Shown in pieces: positions 16,669 to 26,304 of a stretch of 64,000 bases of DNA; within the stretch, counting starts at the first letter, position 1; the number at the start of each line of letters is the position of its first letter. Below the pieces are notes generated by a model, which saw nothing but the letters and a program-made list of their open reading frames with translations, was not told the origin of the DNA and made no database searches. This DNA is from Flavobacteriaceae bacterium EG-1 (GTDB lineage Bacteria > Bacteroidota > Bacteroidia > Flavobacteriales > Flavobacteriaceae), in NCBI RefSeq assembly GCF_009649685.1, contig NZ_WJPK01000001.1, positions 190,760 through 254,759 of the forward strand. The letters are read 5' to 3'. Position numbers and translations under genes: made by a program.

Positions 16669-18237
16669 ATGGATAATATCACAATAGCGGTTGCGGCCGT
16701 TGTAGGCCTAGTAATAGGTTTTTTAATTGCAAAGTTTATGGAGAAAGGTAAAGCTTCCAAGACTATTGCAAATGCGAAGAATGATGCAAATAGCATTATA
16801 AAGGATGCAAAATTAGAAGCTGAAAGTATTAAAAAGGATAAGATTTTTCAAGCAAAGGAAAAATTTCTTGAATTAAAGGCGGAACATGAAAAAGTTATTA
16901 ATAATAAGGATAAGAAAATCAATGAAGCTGAGAAGCGCACTCGAGATAAAGAATCTCAAATTAGCAGTGAACTAGCCAAGAATAAAAAATTGAATGATCA
17001 ACTAGGACATAAAATAAAAGAAGTTGAACATAAGAATGATTTTTTAACTAAGAAACAATCTGAGTTAGAAAAATTGCATAAGAGTAAAGTACAACAATTA
17101 GAGGTTATATCCGGATTGTCGGCTGAAGATGCTAAAGGACAGTTGATGGAATCGTTAAAAGAAACTGCAAAAACTGAGGCAATGGCTTTTATTCAAACTA
17201 CTGTTGAAGAGGCTAAACTGACGGCCCAACAGGAAGCAAGAAAAATTGTTATTAATACAATACAAAGAGTGGGCACTGAAGAAGCAGTAGAAAATTGTGT
17301 TTCAGTTTTTAATATTGAATCAGACGATGTAAAGGGCCGAATTATTGGTAGAGAAGGTCGTAATATTAGAGCATTAGAATCTGCAACTGGTGTTGAAATT
17401 ATTGTGGATGATACCCCAGAGGCAATAATTCTTTCCTGTTTCGATTCCGTACGAAGAGAAGTAGCTCGTTTATCATTACACAAATTGGTTACCGATGGAA
17501 GGATACACCCTGCAAGAATTGAAGAAATAGTAAAAAAGACTGAAAAGCAAATTGAACAAGAAATTGTGGAAGTTGGAAAACGAGCCATTATAGATTTAGG
17601 TATTCACGGATTACATCCAGAATTAGTACGTGCCGTGGGCAGAATGAAGTATCGTTCATCTTATGGTCAAAATTTGCTACAACACTCAAGAGAGGTTTCT
17701 AAATTATGTGGTATTATGGCGGCCGAATTAGGACTTAATCCAAAAATCGCAAAACGAGCAGGGCTATTGCATGATATAGGTAAAGTTCCAAATACTGAAT
17801 CTGAAATTGAAACACCTCACGCAATTCTAGGTATGCAATGGGCAGAGAAGTATGGAGAAAAAGCGGATGTCTGTAATGCAATTGGTGCGCACCACGACGA
17901 GATTGAAATGAAAAATTTAATTTCGCCGATTGTACAAGTGTGTGATGCCATAAGTGGAGCTAGACCTGGAGCTAGAAGACAAGTATTAGATTCATATATA
18001 CAACGTTTAAAAGATTTAGAAGAAGTGGCTTTTGGTTTTGCAGGTGTGCAAAAGGCATATGCCATACAAGCCGGAAGAGAGCTTCGTGTAATAGTTGAAA
18101 GTGAAAAGGTAACTGATGACAAAGCGTCGCAATTATCTTTTGAAATTTCGCAGAAAATACAAACAGATATGACTTATCCTGGTCAAGTTAAGGTGACAGT
18201 TATTCGTGAAACTCGTGCTGTAAATGTGGCTAGATAA
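16669..18237 (+). CDS. rny: Ribonuclease Y
   Basis: A 522-residue membrane-anchored endoribonuclease that starts mRNA decay. The order is an N-terminal TM helix ([17 protein letters not shown], about 5-22), a long charged coiled coil (about 25-165), a KH RNA-binding domain with [15 protein letters not shown] near residue 225, and an HD domain with [11 protein letters not shown] near 365 and HH in IGAHHDEIE. Length and all motifs are complete. It is separated from zapA by the 6S gene and its terminator, so it probably has its own promoter, and it ends at a strong hairpin. Confidence 0.95.
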   Translation: MDNITIAVAAVVGLVIGFLIAKFMEKGKASKTIANAKNDANSIIKDAKLEAESIKKDKIFQAKEKFLELKAEHEKVINNKDKKINEAEKRTRDKESQISSELAKNKKLNDQLGHKIKEVEHKNDFLTKKQSELEKLHKSKVQQLEVISGLSAEDAKGQLMESLKETAKTEAMAFIQTTVEEAKLTAQQEARKIVINTIQRVGTEEAVENCVSVFNIESDDVKGRIIGREGRNIRALESATGVEIIVDDTPEAIILSCFDSVRREVARLSLHKLVTDGRIHPARIEEIVKKTEKQIEQEIVEVGKRAIIDLGIHGLHPELVRAVGRMKYRSSYGQNLLQHSREVSKLCGIMAAELGLNPKIAKRAGLLHDIGKVPNTESEIETPHAILGMQWAEKYGEKADVCNAIGAHHDEIEMKNLISPIVQVCDAISGARPGARRQVLDSYIQRLKDLEEVAFGFAGVQKAYAIQAGRELRVIVESEKVTDDKASQLSFEISQKIQTDMTYPGQVKVTVIRETRAVNVAR

Positions 18238-18258
18238 ATTATAATATTTTATATTTTT

Positions 18259-18289
18259 AGCGGAGCTATTTAGCTCCGCTTTTTTTTTG
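18259..18289 (+). terminator. Rho-independent terminator of rny
   Basis: AGCGGAGCTA-tt-TAGCTCCGCT is a perfect GC-rich 10-bp inverted repeat immediately followed by nine Ts, 21 bases after the rny stop codon. Confidence 0.92.
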
Positions 18290-18343
18290 AAGTTAATTTA
18301 CTCTTTTTAATTATCCTGACTAATATCATGAATATGGTGCCTT

Positions 18344-18351
18344 TAAGTTTG
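18344..18351 (+). promoter_or_regulatory. Candidate -7 element of the CBS gene
   Basis: TAAGTTTG matches TAnnTTTG and lies 32 bases before the ATG at 18384. The expected -33 TTG is not evident. Confidence 0.4.
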
Positions 18352-18383
18352 TAATTTTAATTTGAATTTAAAATTGTAAAACG

Positions 18384-18803
18384 ATGAAAAAGCGAACACC
18401 AATTTCTGAAATTATGACAAAGAACGTCATTACTCTAAATACAAGTGATAATTTAGATACTGCCGAACTCCTTTTTAAAAAGAATAAGATTAGACATATT
18501 CCCGTGATATCTGGTAAAGAGGTGATAGGCATGTTAAGTTTAACGGATTTACTACGAATAAGTTTTGCAGATGCCGTAGATGAAGAAGACGATTCAGTAG
18601 AAACAATAGTTTATAATATGTTCACAATAGAACAAGTAATGGCCAAAAATTTAATTAGTGTCGCATCAACAACGACAATTAAAGAAGTAGCTCAAATATT
18701 AGCTAAAAAGGAGTTTCATGCGATACCAGTAATTGATAATGGAGAATTAAGTGGTATCGTTACAACTACCGATTTAATCAACTATTTAATAAATCAATTT
18801 TAG
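18384..18803 (+). CDS. Two-CBS-domain protein
   Basis: A 139-residue stand-alone tandem CBS protein. CBS1 covers about 8-60 (ISEIMTKNVITL, IRHIPVISGKEVIGML) and CBS2 about 85-138 (VMAKNLISV, FHAIPVIDNGELSGIV). Such Bateman modules bind adenine nucleotides or SAM and regulate a partner protein in the cytoplasm; no partner domain is fused. It is monocistronic between the rny terminator and the terminator shared with purA. The partner and ligand are unknown. Confidence 0.85.
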   Translation: MKKRTPISEIMTKNVITLNTSDNLDTAELLFKKNKIRHIPVISGKEVIGMLSLTDLLRISFADAVDEEDDSVETIVYNMFTIEQVMAKNLISVASTTTIKEVAQILAKKEFHAIPVIDNGELSGIVTTTDLINYLINQF

Positions 18804-18876
18804 TAGTTTTTTGTTGCATACAGTTTTTACCAATTAAGATAGATGAGGATAAGTGATTAATACAGCAGAAAAATTC

Positions 18877-18909
18877 AAAAGCCCTTTATTTTAGCAATAA
18901 AGGGCTTTT
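18877..18909. terminator. Bidirectional terminator between CBS gene and purA
   Basis: A perfect 14-bp inverted repeat AAAAGCCCTTTATT / AATAAAGGGCTTTT with a 5-base loop; A/T runs on both sides make it usable on either strand. It sits 74 bases after the CBS gene and 24 bases past the purA stop. Confidence 0.88.
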
Positions 18910-18933
18910 GTTTTATAAAACTGAATAGTGTTT

Positions 18934-20205
18934 TTATCTGTGAATTGTTTGCGTCCTATCCGGACCAACAGAAACTATTTTAATTGGCACTTCCAATTCT
19001 TTTTCTAGAAATGAGATATAAGAATTAAGAGCGTTTGGTAATTCTTCATCAGAACTCATTTTAGTTAAGTCATCTTCCCAACCTTCAACTTCTGTATAAA
19101 TTGGAGTTACATTTTCGGGCTCAATATTATAAGGTAAATGAGATATTTCCTTTCCTTGATAATTATAAGAGGTGCAAATTTTTAATGTTTTAAATCCGCT
19201 TAAAACATCACCTTTCATCATCATTAAGTCAGTAACACCATTAACTTGAACAGCATACTTTAAAGCAACTAAATCTAGCCAACCACAACGTCTTGGTCGT
19301 CCAGTAGTTGCACCAAATTCATTCCCAACTCTTGCCATAGTTTTTCCATCTTCATCAAAAAGTTCAGTAGGGAAAGGTCCACTACCTACTCTTGTAGCGT
19401 ATGCTTTAAAGATTCCAAATACTTTACCAATTTTGTTTGGTGGTACACCTAAACCAGTACAAGCACCAGCAGCAGTTGTATTTGATGAAGTAACAAATGG
19501 ATAAGTACCAAAATCAATATCGAGAAGAGAGCCTTGAGCTCCTTCAGCTAATATTTTTTTTCCTTCCCGTTGCGCTTGGTGTAAATATTCTTCACTATCA
19601 ATAAAAGTTAATTTTTTTAGTTCCTCAACACCTTCACAAAATTCTAATTCTAATTCTTTTAGGTTGTATTCTAGATCAACATCATAATAGTCTATCATAC
19701 TTTCATGCTTATCGGCTAAGGCTCTATACTTATCTTTCCAGTTCTCTAATTCTAAATCTCCAACGCGCATTCCATTCCTACCTGTTTTGTCCATATAGGT
19801 TGGCCCAATACCCTTTAAGGTTGAACCAATCTTGGCTTTACCTTTTGAAGCTTCAGAAGCAGCATCAAGTAAACGATGTGTAGGTAAAATTAAATGTGCC
19901 TTTCTTGAAATAAATAGTTTTGACGCTATATCTAGATTAAACTTTTTTAAGTTTTCAAGTTCCTTCTTAAATATTACAGGATCAATAACAACACCATTAC
20001 CTACGATATTAACTGCATTGTCATGAAAAATTCCAGATGGAATAGTATGTAATACATGTTTTATACCATCAAATTCTAAAGTGTGTCCTGCATTAGGGCC
20101 ACCTTGAAATCTAGCAATGATATCATAATTTTTTGTGAGTACGTCAACAATTTTTCCTTTTCCTTCGTCGCCCCATTGGAGGCCTAACAGTAGATCTACC
20201 GCCAT
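18934..20205 (-). CDS. purA: Adenylosuccinate synthetase
   Basis: A 423-residue enzyme that joins IMP and aspartate with GTP hydrolysis in AMP synthesis. The N-terminal GLQWGDEGKGKIVD is the GTP/IMP motif with the catalytic Asp. Other conserved parts are QGGPNAGHT near residue 34, GPTYMDKTGR near 130, EGAQGSLLDID near 219 and TGRPRRCGWLD near 302. The protein is complete. It lies 13 bases downstream of the Fur homolog and is co-transcribed with it. Confidence 0.95.
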   Translation of the reverse strand: MAVDLLLGLQWGDEGKGKIVDVLTKNYDIIARFQGGPNAGHTLEFDGIKHVLHTIPSGIFHDNAVNIVGNGVVIDPVIFKKELENLKKFNLDIASKLFISRKAHLILPTHRLLDAASEASKGKAKIGSTLKGIGPTYMDKTGRNGMRVGDLELENWKDKYRALADKHESMIDYYDVDLEYNLKELELEFCEGVEELKKLTFIDSEEYLHQAQREGKKILAEGAQGSLLDIDFGTYPFVTSSNTTAAGACTGLGVPPNKIGKVFGIFKAYATRVGSGPFPTELFDEDGKTMARVGNEFGATTGRPRRCGWLDLVALKYAVQVNGVTDLMMMKGDVLSGFKTLKICTSYNYQGKEISHLPYNIEPENVTPIYTEVEGWEDDLTKMSSDEELPNALNSYISFLEKELEVPIKIVSVGPDRTQTIHR

Positions 20206-20218
20206 GTATTATATGCAA

Positions 20219-20674
20219 TTATTGGTTAGTGGATTTTTCTTTATTTTTTGTACCATAAAAATAGAGCGAGTGATTGTTGATTTTTATATCAAAAACTTCT
20301 TCTATTGTTTTTTTTATGGATTGTATTCTTGGATCGCAAAATTCCATTACTTCACCTGTATCTGTTAAGATAACATGATCATGTTGTCTATCAAAATACG
20401 ATTTTTCATACTGAGCTTGATTTTTACCGAATTGATGTTTTCTCACCAATTTACACTCGAGTAAAAGTTCAATAGTGTTATAGAGTGTTGCGCGACTTAC
20501 CCTATAATTTTTATTCTTCATTTTAATATACAAAGATTCAATGTCGAAATGATCTTCGCTTTCATAAATTTCTTGTAGTATAGCGTACCTTTCGGGTGTT
20601 TTTCTATGTCCGTTTTCCCCTAGAAAAGAGGTAAATACACTTTTAACTATTTCTTGATTTTTATTTTTCGCCAT
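20219..20674 (-). CDS. Fur family transcriptional regulator lacking the structural Zn CXXC
   Basis: A 151-residue Fur-superfamily DNA-binding repressor. The winged helix is visible ([29 protein letters not shown]). Regulatory metal ligands are partly kept: H42, HDH at 98-100 and H135. The structural-zinc cysteines that follow HDHLI in classical Fur are replaced by L103 and T106 ([10 protein letters not shown]), and the C-terminal Cys cluster is absent. The metal (Fe, Mn or Zn) therefore cannot be named. It lies between spoT and purA, 13 bases ahead of purA. Confidence 0.82.
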   Translation of the reverse strand: MAKNKNQEIVKSVFTSFLGENGHRKTPERYAILQEIYESEDHFDIESLYIKMKNKNYRVSRATLYNTIELLLECKLVRKHQFGKNQAQYEKSYFDRQHDHVILTDTGEVMEFCDPRIQSIKKTIEEVFDIKINNHSLYFYGTKNKEKSTNQ

Positions 20675-20789
20675 AATAGTACAAATACCGCCAAAGATGT
20701 AAATGTACGGCTATATTTCAATATAGATTAGAGAGAACATATGAAAGTTTTCAACGTATAAGGGTATAAATTATAGTGTTTACTTAAAA

Positions 20790-22994
20790 TTATAGCCTTC
20801 GCACCTTATCAATGCCGTTAATATCTTTCAATTTTTCTGTGAGAATTTTAATCATGGCTTTGTTTTTAACCACAACTGTTATTTTTCCTGTAAAGGTTCC
20901 ACCATCCGTACTAAAATTTATATTCCGCATGTTTACGTGTAAATTATCTGAGATAACTTCAGTAATCTCGCTAACAAGTCCAAGATTGTCTATACCAGTT
21001 AATTGTATGACAGCTTTGAATTCTTCCTGAGAAGAATCAATCCATCTCGCACTAATAATACGGTATGCATAATGTGCTTGTAACGAAATGGCATTAGGAC
21101 AATTTTTGTTGTGTACTTTAATTCCTTCATTAACACTTATAAATCCAAAAACATTGTCACCTGGAATAGGGTTACAGCATTTTGATAAGGTATATTCCAA
21201 TTTTTCCTCTTCCTTACCAAAAACCAACATGTCATATTTCGAAGTAATTTCTTCTTTATCAATATTTTCTTGTACTGGATTTCTTCGCATTTTATTTTTG
21301 AAGAAACTTATAAAGGCATTGTTGTATGATGATGCGAAATCTTTAATCATTTGATTATCAATAACACCAATACCTATACGATAAAATAAATCTAGACTCG
21401 TACTCAATTTAAAATGAGCAACCATTTTGTTTATAGAGTCTTCATTCAATTTTATTTTTTGAGACTTTAGTTTTCTACGTAACGTCTCTTTTCCTTCAAG
21501 TGAGATAGATTTTTTTTCTTCTCTCAATGAGGATTTTATTTTTGCCCTTGCTCTAGCAGTTGTTGCATAATCTAACCAATTTTGGTTCGGTTTTGCTTGG
21601 TCAGAGGTCATAATTTCGACTTGATCTCCACTATTTAAAGTAGTATTAAGCGGAACAAGTTTTCCATTTACTTTTGCACCTCTTGTTCTCAAACCAACTT
21701 CTGTATGAACATTAAATGCAAAATCTAAAGGGGTAGCCCCTTTAGGCAATGATTTTAACTCACCTTTTGGCGTGAAAACAAAAATTTCTTTTGAGTAAAG
21801 GTTAAGTTTAAATTCTTCAACAAAATCTACCGCATTAGTATTTGAACTTTCGAGAGCTTCTTGTAATTTGTTCAACCAAATTTCTATACCCTGTTCTTTT
21901 TGATCTCCGTGTTTGTATTTGAAATGAGCAGCATAACCTTTTTCGGCAATTTCATGCATGCGTTCACTTCGTATTTGAACTTCTACCCAACGCCCCTTTG
22001 GTCCCATTACTGTGATATGTAAAGCCTCATATCCAGTAGATTTTGGAGATGAAATCCAATCACGTAAACGGACTGGGTTAGGAGTGAAGTGATCTGTAAC
22101 TATCGAATAAATTTTCCAAGCAATAAACTTCTCATTCCTGGTATCGGCTTTATATATAATTCGAATAGCGAATTTGTCATATATCTCATTGAAGTTAACA
22201 TTTTGAGCTTTCATTTTTCTCCGAATGGAAAAAATAGATTTCATTCGCCCTTTTATGTAATAATTGAGTTTTTCCTTTTTTAAAGTTGCATCAATTATTC
22301 CAGAAAAAGCGTCAATATAAGCTTGTTGCTCTTCTTTTGATTCTTCAATTTTACTCGCAATATCTTTATAAACGTCAGGTTCTGTATATTTTAAACTTAA
22401 ATCTTCTAAATCTGTTTTTATATTATATAATCCAATGCGATGTGCTAACGGGGCATATATATACAATGTCTCAGATGCCATTTGAACCTGTTTGTGTTCT
22501 GGCATAGCATCCATTGTGAGCATATTATGGTAACGGTCAGCAATTTTTATGATAATTACCCGAACATCATCGTTTAGGGTAAGTAACATTTTTCTAAAGT
22601 TTTCGGCTTGTTGCGAAGTGCTTGTATCTTTCTTTAGATGTGCTATTTTGGTTAGCCCATCAACTATTCGAGCAATTGTTTCCCCAAACATTCTTTCGAT
22701 GTCATCTAGAGTGTATTCGGTATCTTCAACTACATCGTGCAATAGGGCCGAAGCTATAGAAGTTGCGTCCAACCCAATTTCGGAGGCTACTATTTTGGCA
22801 ACAGCAATGGGGTGAAAAACATATGCTTCACCAGATTTTCTACGCTGGTTTTTATGCCCATCAACAGCAACTTCAAAAGCAGAACGAATCAGTTTTTTAT
22901 CATCTTCAGAAAGTGTCTGATAACTGATACCTAACAACTCTTTATATTGCTTGGCAATTTCTTTATTTTCTTGTTCTATAGCTGTTTGCGTCAT
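20790..22994 (-). CDS. Bifunctional (p)ppGpp synthetase/hydrolase (RelA/SpoT)
   Basis: A 734-residue stringent-response enzyme. The N-terminal HD hydrolase domain has intact Mn2+ ligands (FHPIAVA near 62, LLHDVVEDT near 87). The synthetase domain spans about 230-390, with YDKFAIRIIY and STGYEALHITV. A TGS domain follows (FVFTPKGELKSLPKGATPLDFAFNVH is its core, near 415-440), then a conserved Cys region (LSKCCNPIPGDNV) and a C-terminal ACT domain. Both catalytic sites look complete, so it should make and degrade ppGpp. The gap of 115 bases to the Fur gene makes cotranscription uncertain. Confidence 0.93.
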   Translation of the reverse strand: MTQTAIEQENKEIAKQYKELLGISYQTLSEDDKKLIRSAFEVAVDGHKNQRRKSGEAYVFHPIAVAKIVASEIGLDATSIASALLHDVVEDTEYTLDDIERMFGETIARIVDGLTKIAHLKKDTSTSQQAENFRKMLLTLNDDVRVIIIKIADRYHNMLTMDAMPEHKQVQMASETLYIYAPLAHRIGLYNIKTDLEDLSLKYTEPDVYKDIASKIEESKEEQQAYIDAFSGIIDATLKKEKLNYYIKGRMKSIFSIRRKMKAQNVNFNEIYDKFAIRIIYKADTRNEKFIAWKIYSIVTDHFTPNPVRLRDWISSPKSTGYEALHITVMGPKGRWVEVQIRSERMHEIAEKGYAAHFKYKHGDQKEQGIEIWLNKLQEALESSNTNAVDFVEEFKLNLYSKEIFVFTPKGELKSLPKGATPLDFAFNVHTEVGLRTRGAKVNGKLVPLNTTLNSGDQVEIMTSDQAKPNQNWLDYATTARARAKIKSSLREEKKSISLEGKETLRRKLKSQKIKLNEDSINKMVAHFKLSTSLDLFYRIGIGVIDNQMIKDFASSYNNAFISFFKNKMRRNPVQENIDKEEITSKYDMLVFGKEEEKLEYTLSKCCNPIPGDNVFGFISVNEGIKVHNKNCPNAISLQAHYAYRIISARWIDSSQEEFKAVIQLTGIDNLGLVSEITEVISDNLHVNMRNINFSTDGGTFTGKITVVVKNKAMIKILTEKLKDINGIDKVRRL

Positions 22995-23092
22995 ACTATA
23001 TTAAAAATACGTTGATTTTCTATAGTACACAATAAAAATTATATCTACAGTTGTATTATACGATAAACGTAAAATTGTAATTTGAAATTAGA

Positions 23093-24319
23093 TTATGAAT
23101 TTAGGTTTCGAATTCGTTCTACTAAAGGAGGGTGAGAATAGTGCAAGAATACAAATGCAGGGTGCGGAGTGAGGTTGCTTAAACTATTTTTGGATAATTT
23201 CTTTAATGAAGTAATTAAAGGTTGGCTTTTGAAGGTGTTTTTTGCAAAGTCATCTGCTTGAAATTCAAATTTCCTTGAGAGATAATTCATTATTAAACCC
23301 GTTATTTCAGATATCGGACTATATAGAATACCGAAACTGATTAATGCAGCATGAAAACTAAATTGAGATACACCAATGGCATAAGAAACTTCAGGGTTGT
23401 TTACAAAAAGCGATAGTATAAATAACGTTAAACCAGTTAATAAAAGCGAAGCAATCATATTAAAAATGATATGTTTTCTTTTGTAATGTCCAACCTCATG
23501 AGCTAGTACAGCAACAATTTCATCATCGTCTAAGTCATTTATTAATGTGTCGTATAGCGTTACTCTCTTTTCATTGCCAAAACCAGAGAAATAGGCATTT
23601 GCTTTAGTAGATCTTTTAGAACCATCAATCACAAAAATATTTTTCAATTCAAATCCAACTTTTTCGGCATATGAAGTGATTTTAGTTTTTAAATCACCTT
23701 CTTCAAGCAGTGTTTGCTTGTTAAATAATGGAACAATTAATCTACTATAAAATAAATTCATGAATATTGAAAACACTGCTACTACAGCCCATGCATAAAT
23801 CCAGAAATTATCTCCTGCCCATTGAAAAAACCAAAGAATTATAGCCAAAATACCTCCACCGAGAATAATAAGCATTAACCAACCTTTAATTTTATCAATG
23901 ATAAAAAGTTTTGGAGTGGATTTGTTGAATCCAAATTTTTCTTCAATAACAAATGTTTGATAATACGAGAATGGTGTAGTTAAAATTGAACTGCCAATCA
24001 TTATTACACCGAAAAATATTAAGGCAACTATTATTGGTTGATCACTAATGTTTCTAGCAAATTGATCTACCCACTCAAAACCACCAAAAATCAAAAAAGC
24101 TAAGGTTAAGAATAATGAAAATGTGGAACTTAGAATTCCAAATTTATAATTAGTTTGTTTGTAATCTTGAGATTTTCGATATTCAACTTCGTCAAAAACA
24201 TCAGCTAATTCATTTGGTACAGGGTCATTAAAATGTTTTGCATTCAAATAATTTAATGCTGTTTCAAGTACGTATTGAAATATCAAAATGGTTACAATTG
24301 TGTAGAAGAAGTAGTTCAA
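23093..24319 (-). CDS. M48 family metallopeptidase (Ste24/CAAX protease type)
   Basis: A 408-residue polytopic membrane Zn protease. It has an N-terminal TM segment, several further helices, the zinc motif AHEVGHYKRKH near residue 272 and the third ligand Glu in the FEFQADDFA region near 348. The domain layout matches Ste24/CAAX prenyl protease 1; bacteria lack prenylated CAAX proteins, so the substrate is probably a membrane protein in quality control. The only in-frame start is a TTG (LNYFFYTIV), preceded two codons earlier by a TGA. It lies 27 bases downstream of the SpoU gene. Confidence 0.88.
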   Translation of the reverse strand: MNYFFYTIVTILIFQYVLETALNYLNAKHFNDPVPNELADVFDEVEYRKSQDYKQTNYKFGILSSTFSLFLTLAFLIFGGFEWVDQFARNISDQPIIVALIFFGVIMIGSSILTTPFSYYQTFVIEEKFGFNKSTPKLFIIDKIKGWLMLIILGGGILAIILWFFQWAGDNFWIYAWAVVAVFSIFMNLFYSRLIVPLFNKQTLLEEGDLKTKITSYAEKVGFELKNIFVIDGSKRSTKANAYFSGFGNEKRVTLYDTLINDLDDDEIVAVLAHEVGHYKRKHIIFNMIASLLLTGLTLFILSLFVNNPEVSYAIGVSQFSFHAALISFGILYSPISEITGLIMNYLSRKFEFQADDFAKNTFKSQPLITSLKKLSKNSLSNLTPHPAFVFLHYSHPPLVERIRNLNS

Positions 24320-24346
24320 ATTTCAGATTTAGATGGAAAGCAATGT

Positions 24347-25156
24347 TTATATAAAATTCCGTTGTCTTTTTGCCTCAAAGATAAGTATTGCCGCTGATAC
24401 CGATACATTCATGGAGTCAATTTGACCACTCATGGGTATAATTAGGTTTTGGTCGGAATTGTCTATCCATTTAGAAGTTAAGCCTGTAGATTCGGTGCCC
24501 ATTGTAATGGCTGAGGCACCGGTAAAATCTATGGTTGTGTAATTTTTAGAAGCTTCTAAAGAGGCTGTAAAAATTTCAATATTGTTTTCTTTTAAAAAAG
24601 AAATTACTTCTTTTGAACTAGCAATGGCGATATTGTTTGTAAAAACGCACCCAACACTTGATCGAATAATGTTCGGATTATATAAATCACTTTTAGGGTC
24701 GGCAATTATTACTGCATCAATATTTGCGGCATCAGCAGTGCGTAGCATAGCACCAATATTTCCTGGTTTTTCTGGTGATTCAAGTACGAGAATTAAAGGG
24801 TTTTTATTTTTAATATTTAAAGAACTTAAATCGTGATCTTTAGACTCAACTATTGCAATAATTCCTTCAGTTGTTTCGCGATAGGCTAATTTTTGATAAA
24901 CTGCTTTTGAAATTGAAATTATTTCTGGACTATTATTGCCATTAAACATTTTAATTAAGGCTTCTATCTCAATTAAATCTTCTAGAAACAATAATGATTT
25001 TATAGTGTATTTTCCATGTAAGGCCAATTGTAATTCTCGTAAGCCCTCGAGAATAAATAAACCAGTTTTTTTGCGTTCACGAGATTTATCTTTTAATAAA
25101 TTAATTTTCTTTATTAAAGGATTTTGAACACTACTTATTTGTTTAATTTCACTCAT
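24347..25156 (-). CDS. SpoU/TrmH family RNA 2'-O-methyltransferase
   Basis: A 269-residue SPOUT methyltransferase. The N-terminal substrate-binding part (about 1-100) begins ISSVQNPLIKKINLLKD; the C-terminal knot domain has LVLESPEKPGNIGAMLRTAD near residue 125, ITMGTESTGL near 215 and IPMSGQIDSMNVSVSAAI near 235, the three SpoU motifs. It 2'-O-methylates a tRNA or rRNA ribose; the target is not evident. I start at MSEIKQISS; the longer reading begins inside the overlapping divergent gene region. It is first of a two-gene unit with the M48 protease. Confidence 0.88.
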   Translation of the reverse strand: MSEIKQISSVQNPLIKKINLLKDKSRERKKTGLFILEGLRELQLALHGKYTIKSLLFLEDLIEIEALIKMFNGNNSPEIISISKAVYQKLAYRETTEGIIAIVESKDHDLSSLNIKNKNPLILVLESPEKPGNIGAMLRTADAANIDAVIIADPKSDLYNPNIIRSSVGCVFTNNIAIASSKEVISFLKENNIEIFTASLEASKNYTTIDFTGASAITMGTESTGLTSKWIDNSDQNLIIPMSGQIDSMNVSVSAAILIFEAKRQRNFI

Positions 25157-25219
25157 CATAACAAAAGTAAAGAAAAGCAAAACGGTGCGACCAAGAGTAT
25201 TCAATCTAAATTTGAAAAA

Positions 25220-26020
25220 ATGAACAAAATTTTATCGGTATTAGTTGTGCTTTTGTTTTTTGGATGTAAGGAAAGCACAAAAAAAGTGGTTACAAAAGAA
25301 GAAAAGAAGAATTTAATACAAGATGAGGTCGGCCATGTGATAAAACCATTAGAGAAGGTGTTTGAGGCACATGGTGGAATCAATTTATGGAAAAATCATC
25401 GAACTATAACTTTCACTTTGCCTAAATCTGATAATCCAGAAATACATACGATTGATTTACGAACAAGAAAAGAAAAAATTAAAACTAACAATTGGACAAC
25501 TGGATTTAACGGACAAGACATTTGGTTATTAGATGAAAATGATTCTTATAAAGGTGATCCTATTTTTTATCATAATTTGATGTTCTACTTTTATAGTATG
25601 CCTTTTGTTTTAGGAGACAAAGGAATTAATTACGCAGAAATTGAAAATTTAGAATTTGAAGGAAAAAGTTATCCAGGAATAGCAATTTCATTTGATGATG
25701 GAATTGGCGTTTCTTCAAAAGATGAATATCGATTGTATTACAATCCTAAAACCCATCAAATGGCTTGGTTAGGGTATACTGTGAGCTATAGAAGTGGTGA
25801 AAAATCGGATAACTTTAATTGGATTTCTTATAATGATTGGAATGAGATAAGTGGTCTATTACTACCAAATTCTATTACTTGGTATGCTAATGAAAATGGT
25901 ATGATAACCGAACCTCGTAAAACTGTTTTTTTTGAGGATGTGAAAATTAGCAAAGAAGTAAATTCTAGTGAATATTATAGTATGCCAGAAAATGCCAAAG
26001 TGGTCAAAAGGACTAAATAA
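25220..26020 (+). CDS. DUF6503 family lipoprotein
   Basis: A 266-residue predicted lipoprotein: MNKILSVLVVLLFFGC gives the lipobox Cys, followed by KESTKK. The mature part begins FEAHGGINLWKNHRTITFTL, the DUF6503 signature, and continues as a beta-rich, LolA/LolB-like clam fold (YRLYYNPKTHQMAWLGYT). I start at M of MNKILS because the upstream 32 codons lack family sequence and overlap the divergent methyltransferase start. The function is unknown; the position ahead of the Moco cluster is probably incidental, although only 41 bases separate it from moaD. Confidence 0.78.
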   Translation: MNKILSVLVVLLFFGCKESTKKVVTKEEKKNLIQDEVGHVIKPLEKVFEAHGGINLWKNHRTITFTLPKSDNPEIHTIDLRTRKEKIKTNNWTTGFNGQDIWLLDENDSYKGDPIFYHNLMFYFYSMPFVLGDKGINYAEIENLEFEGKSYPGIAISFDDGIGVSSKDEYRLYYNPKTHQMAWLGYTVSYRSGEKSDNFNWISYNDWNEISGLLLPNSITWYANENGMITEPRKTVFFEDVKISKEVNSSEYYSMPENAKVVKRTK

Positions 26021-26061
26021 ATCGGTAATTTTAAGTAAATTGAGCCTTATTTTAAATTTAT

Positions 26062-26304
26062 ATGGAATTATTGTTTTTCGGCATCGCTAAAGATATAGTT
26101 GGCAAATCTAGTATTGATTTATCAAAAAATTCATCACTACCTAAATCAGTGGAAGATGTAAAATTATTTTTAACAAAAAAATATCCTGATTTTTCAAAAC
26201 TGTCTTCACTTGCAATAGCTGTAAATAGTGAATATGCGGCGGATGATGTTGTTTTAAATGATGGAGATGAAATAGCAATAATACCACCTGTAAGTGGAGG
26301 CTGA
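26062..26304 (+). CDS. moaD: Molybdopterin synthase sulfur carrier subunit MoaD
   Basis: An 80-residue ubiquitin-like protein. It starts MELLFFGIAKDI and ends in the required Gly-Gly (IIPPVSGG), which is adenylated by MoeB and converted to thiocarboxylate, the sulfur donor for molybdopterin dithiolene. The stop and the moaE start overlap by one base (TGATG), giving stoichiometric translation with its partner. First gene of the forward Moco operon. Confidence 0.9.
   Translation: MELLFFGIAKDIVGKSSIDLSKNSSLPKSVEDVKLFLTKKYPDFSKLSSLAIAVNSEYAADDVVLNDGDEIAIIPPVSGG

Noticed and set aside
26021-26061. Moco riboswitch ahead of moaD
   Set aside because: Only 41 bases separate it from the upstream gene, too short for the known aptamer, and no hairpin is visible.
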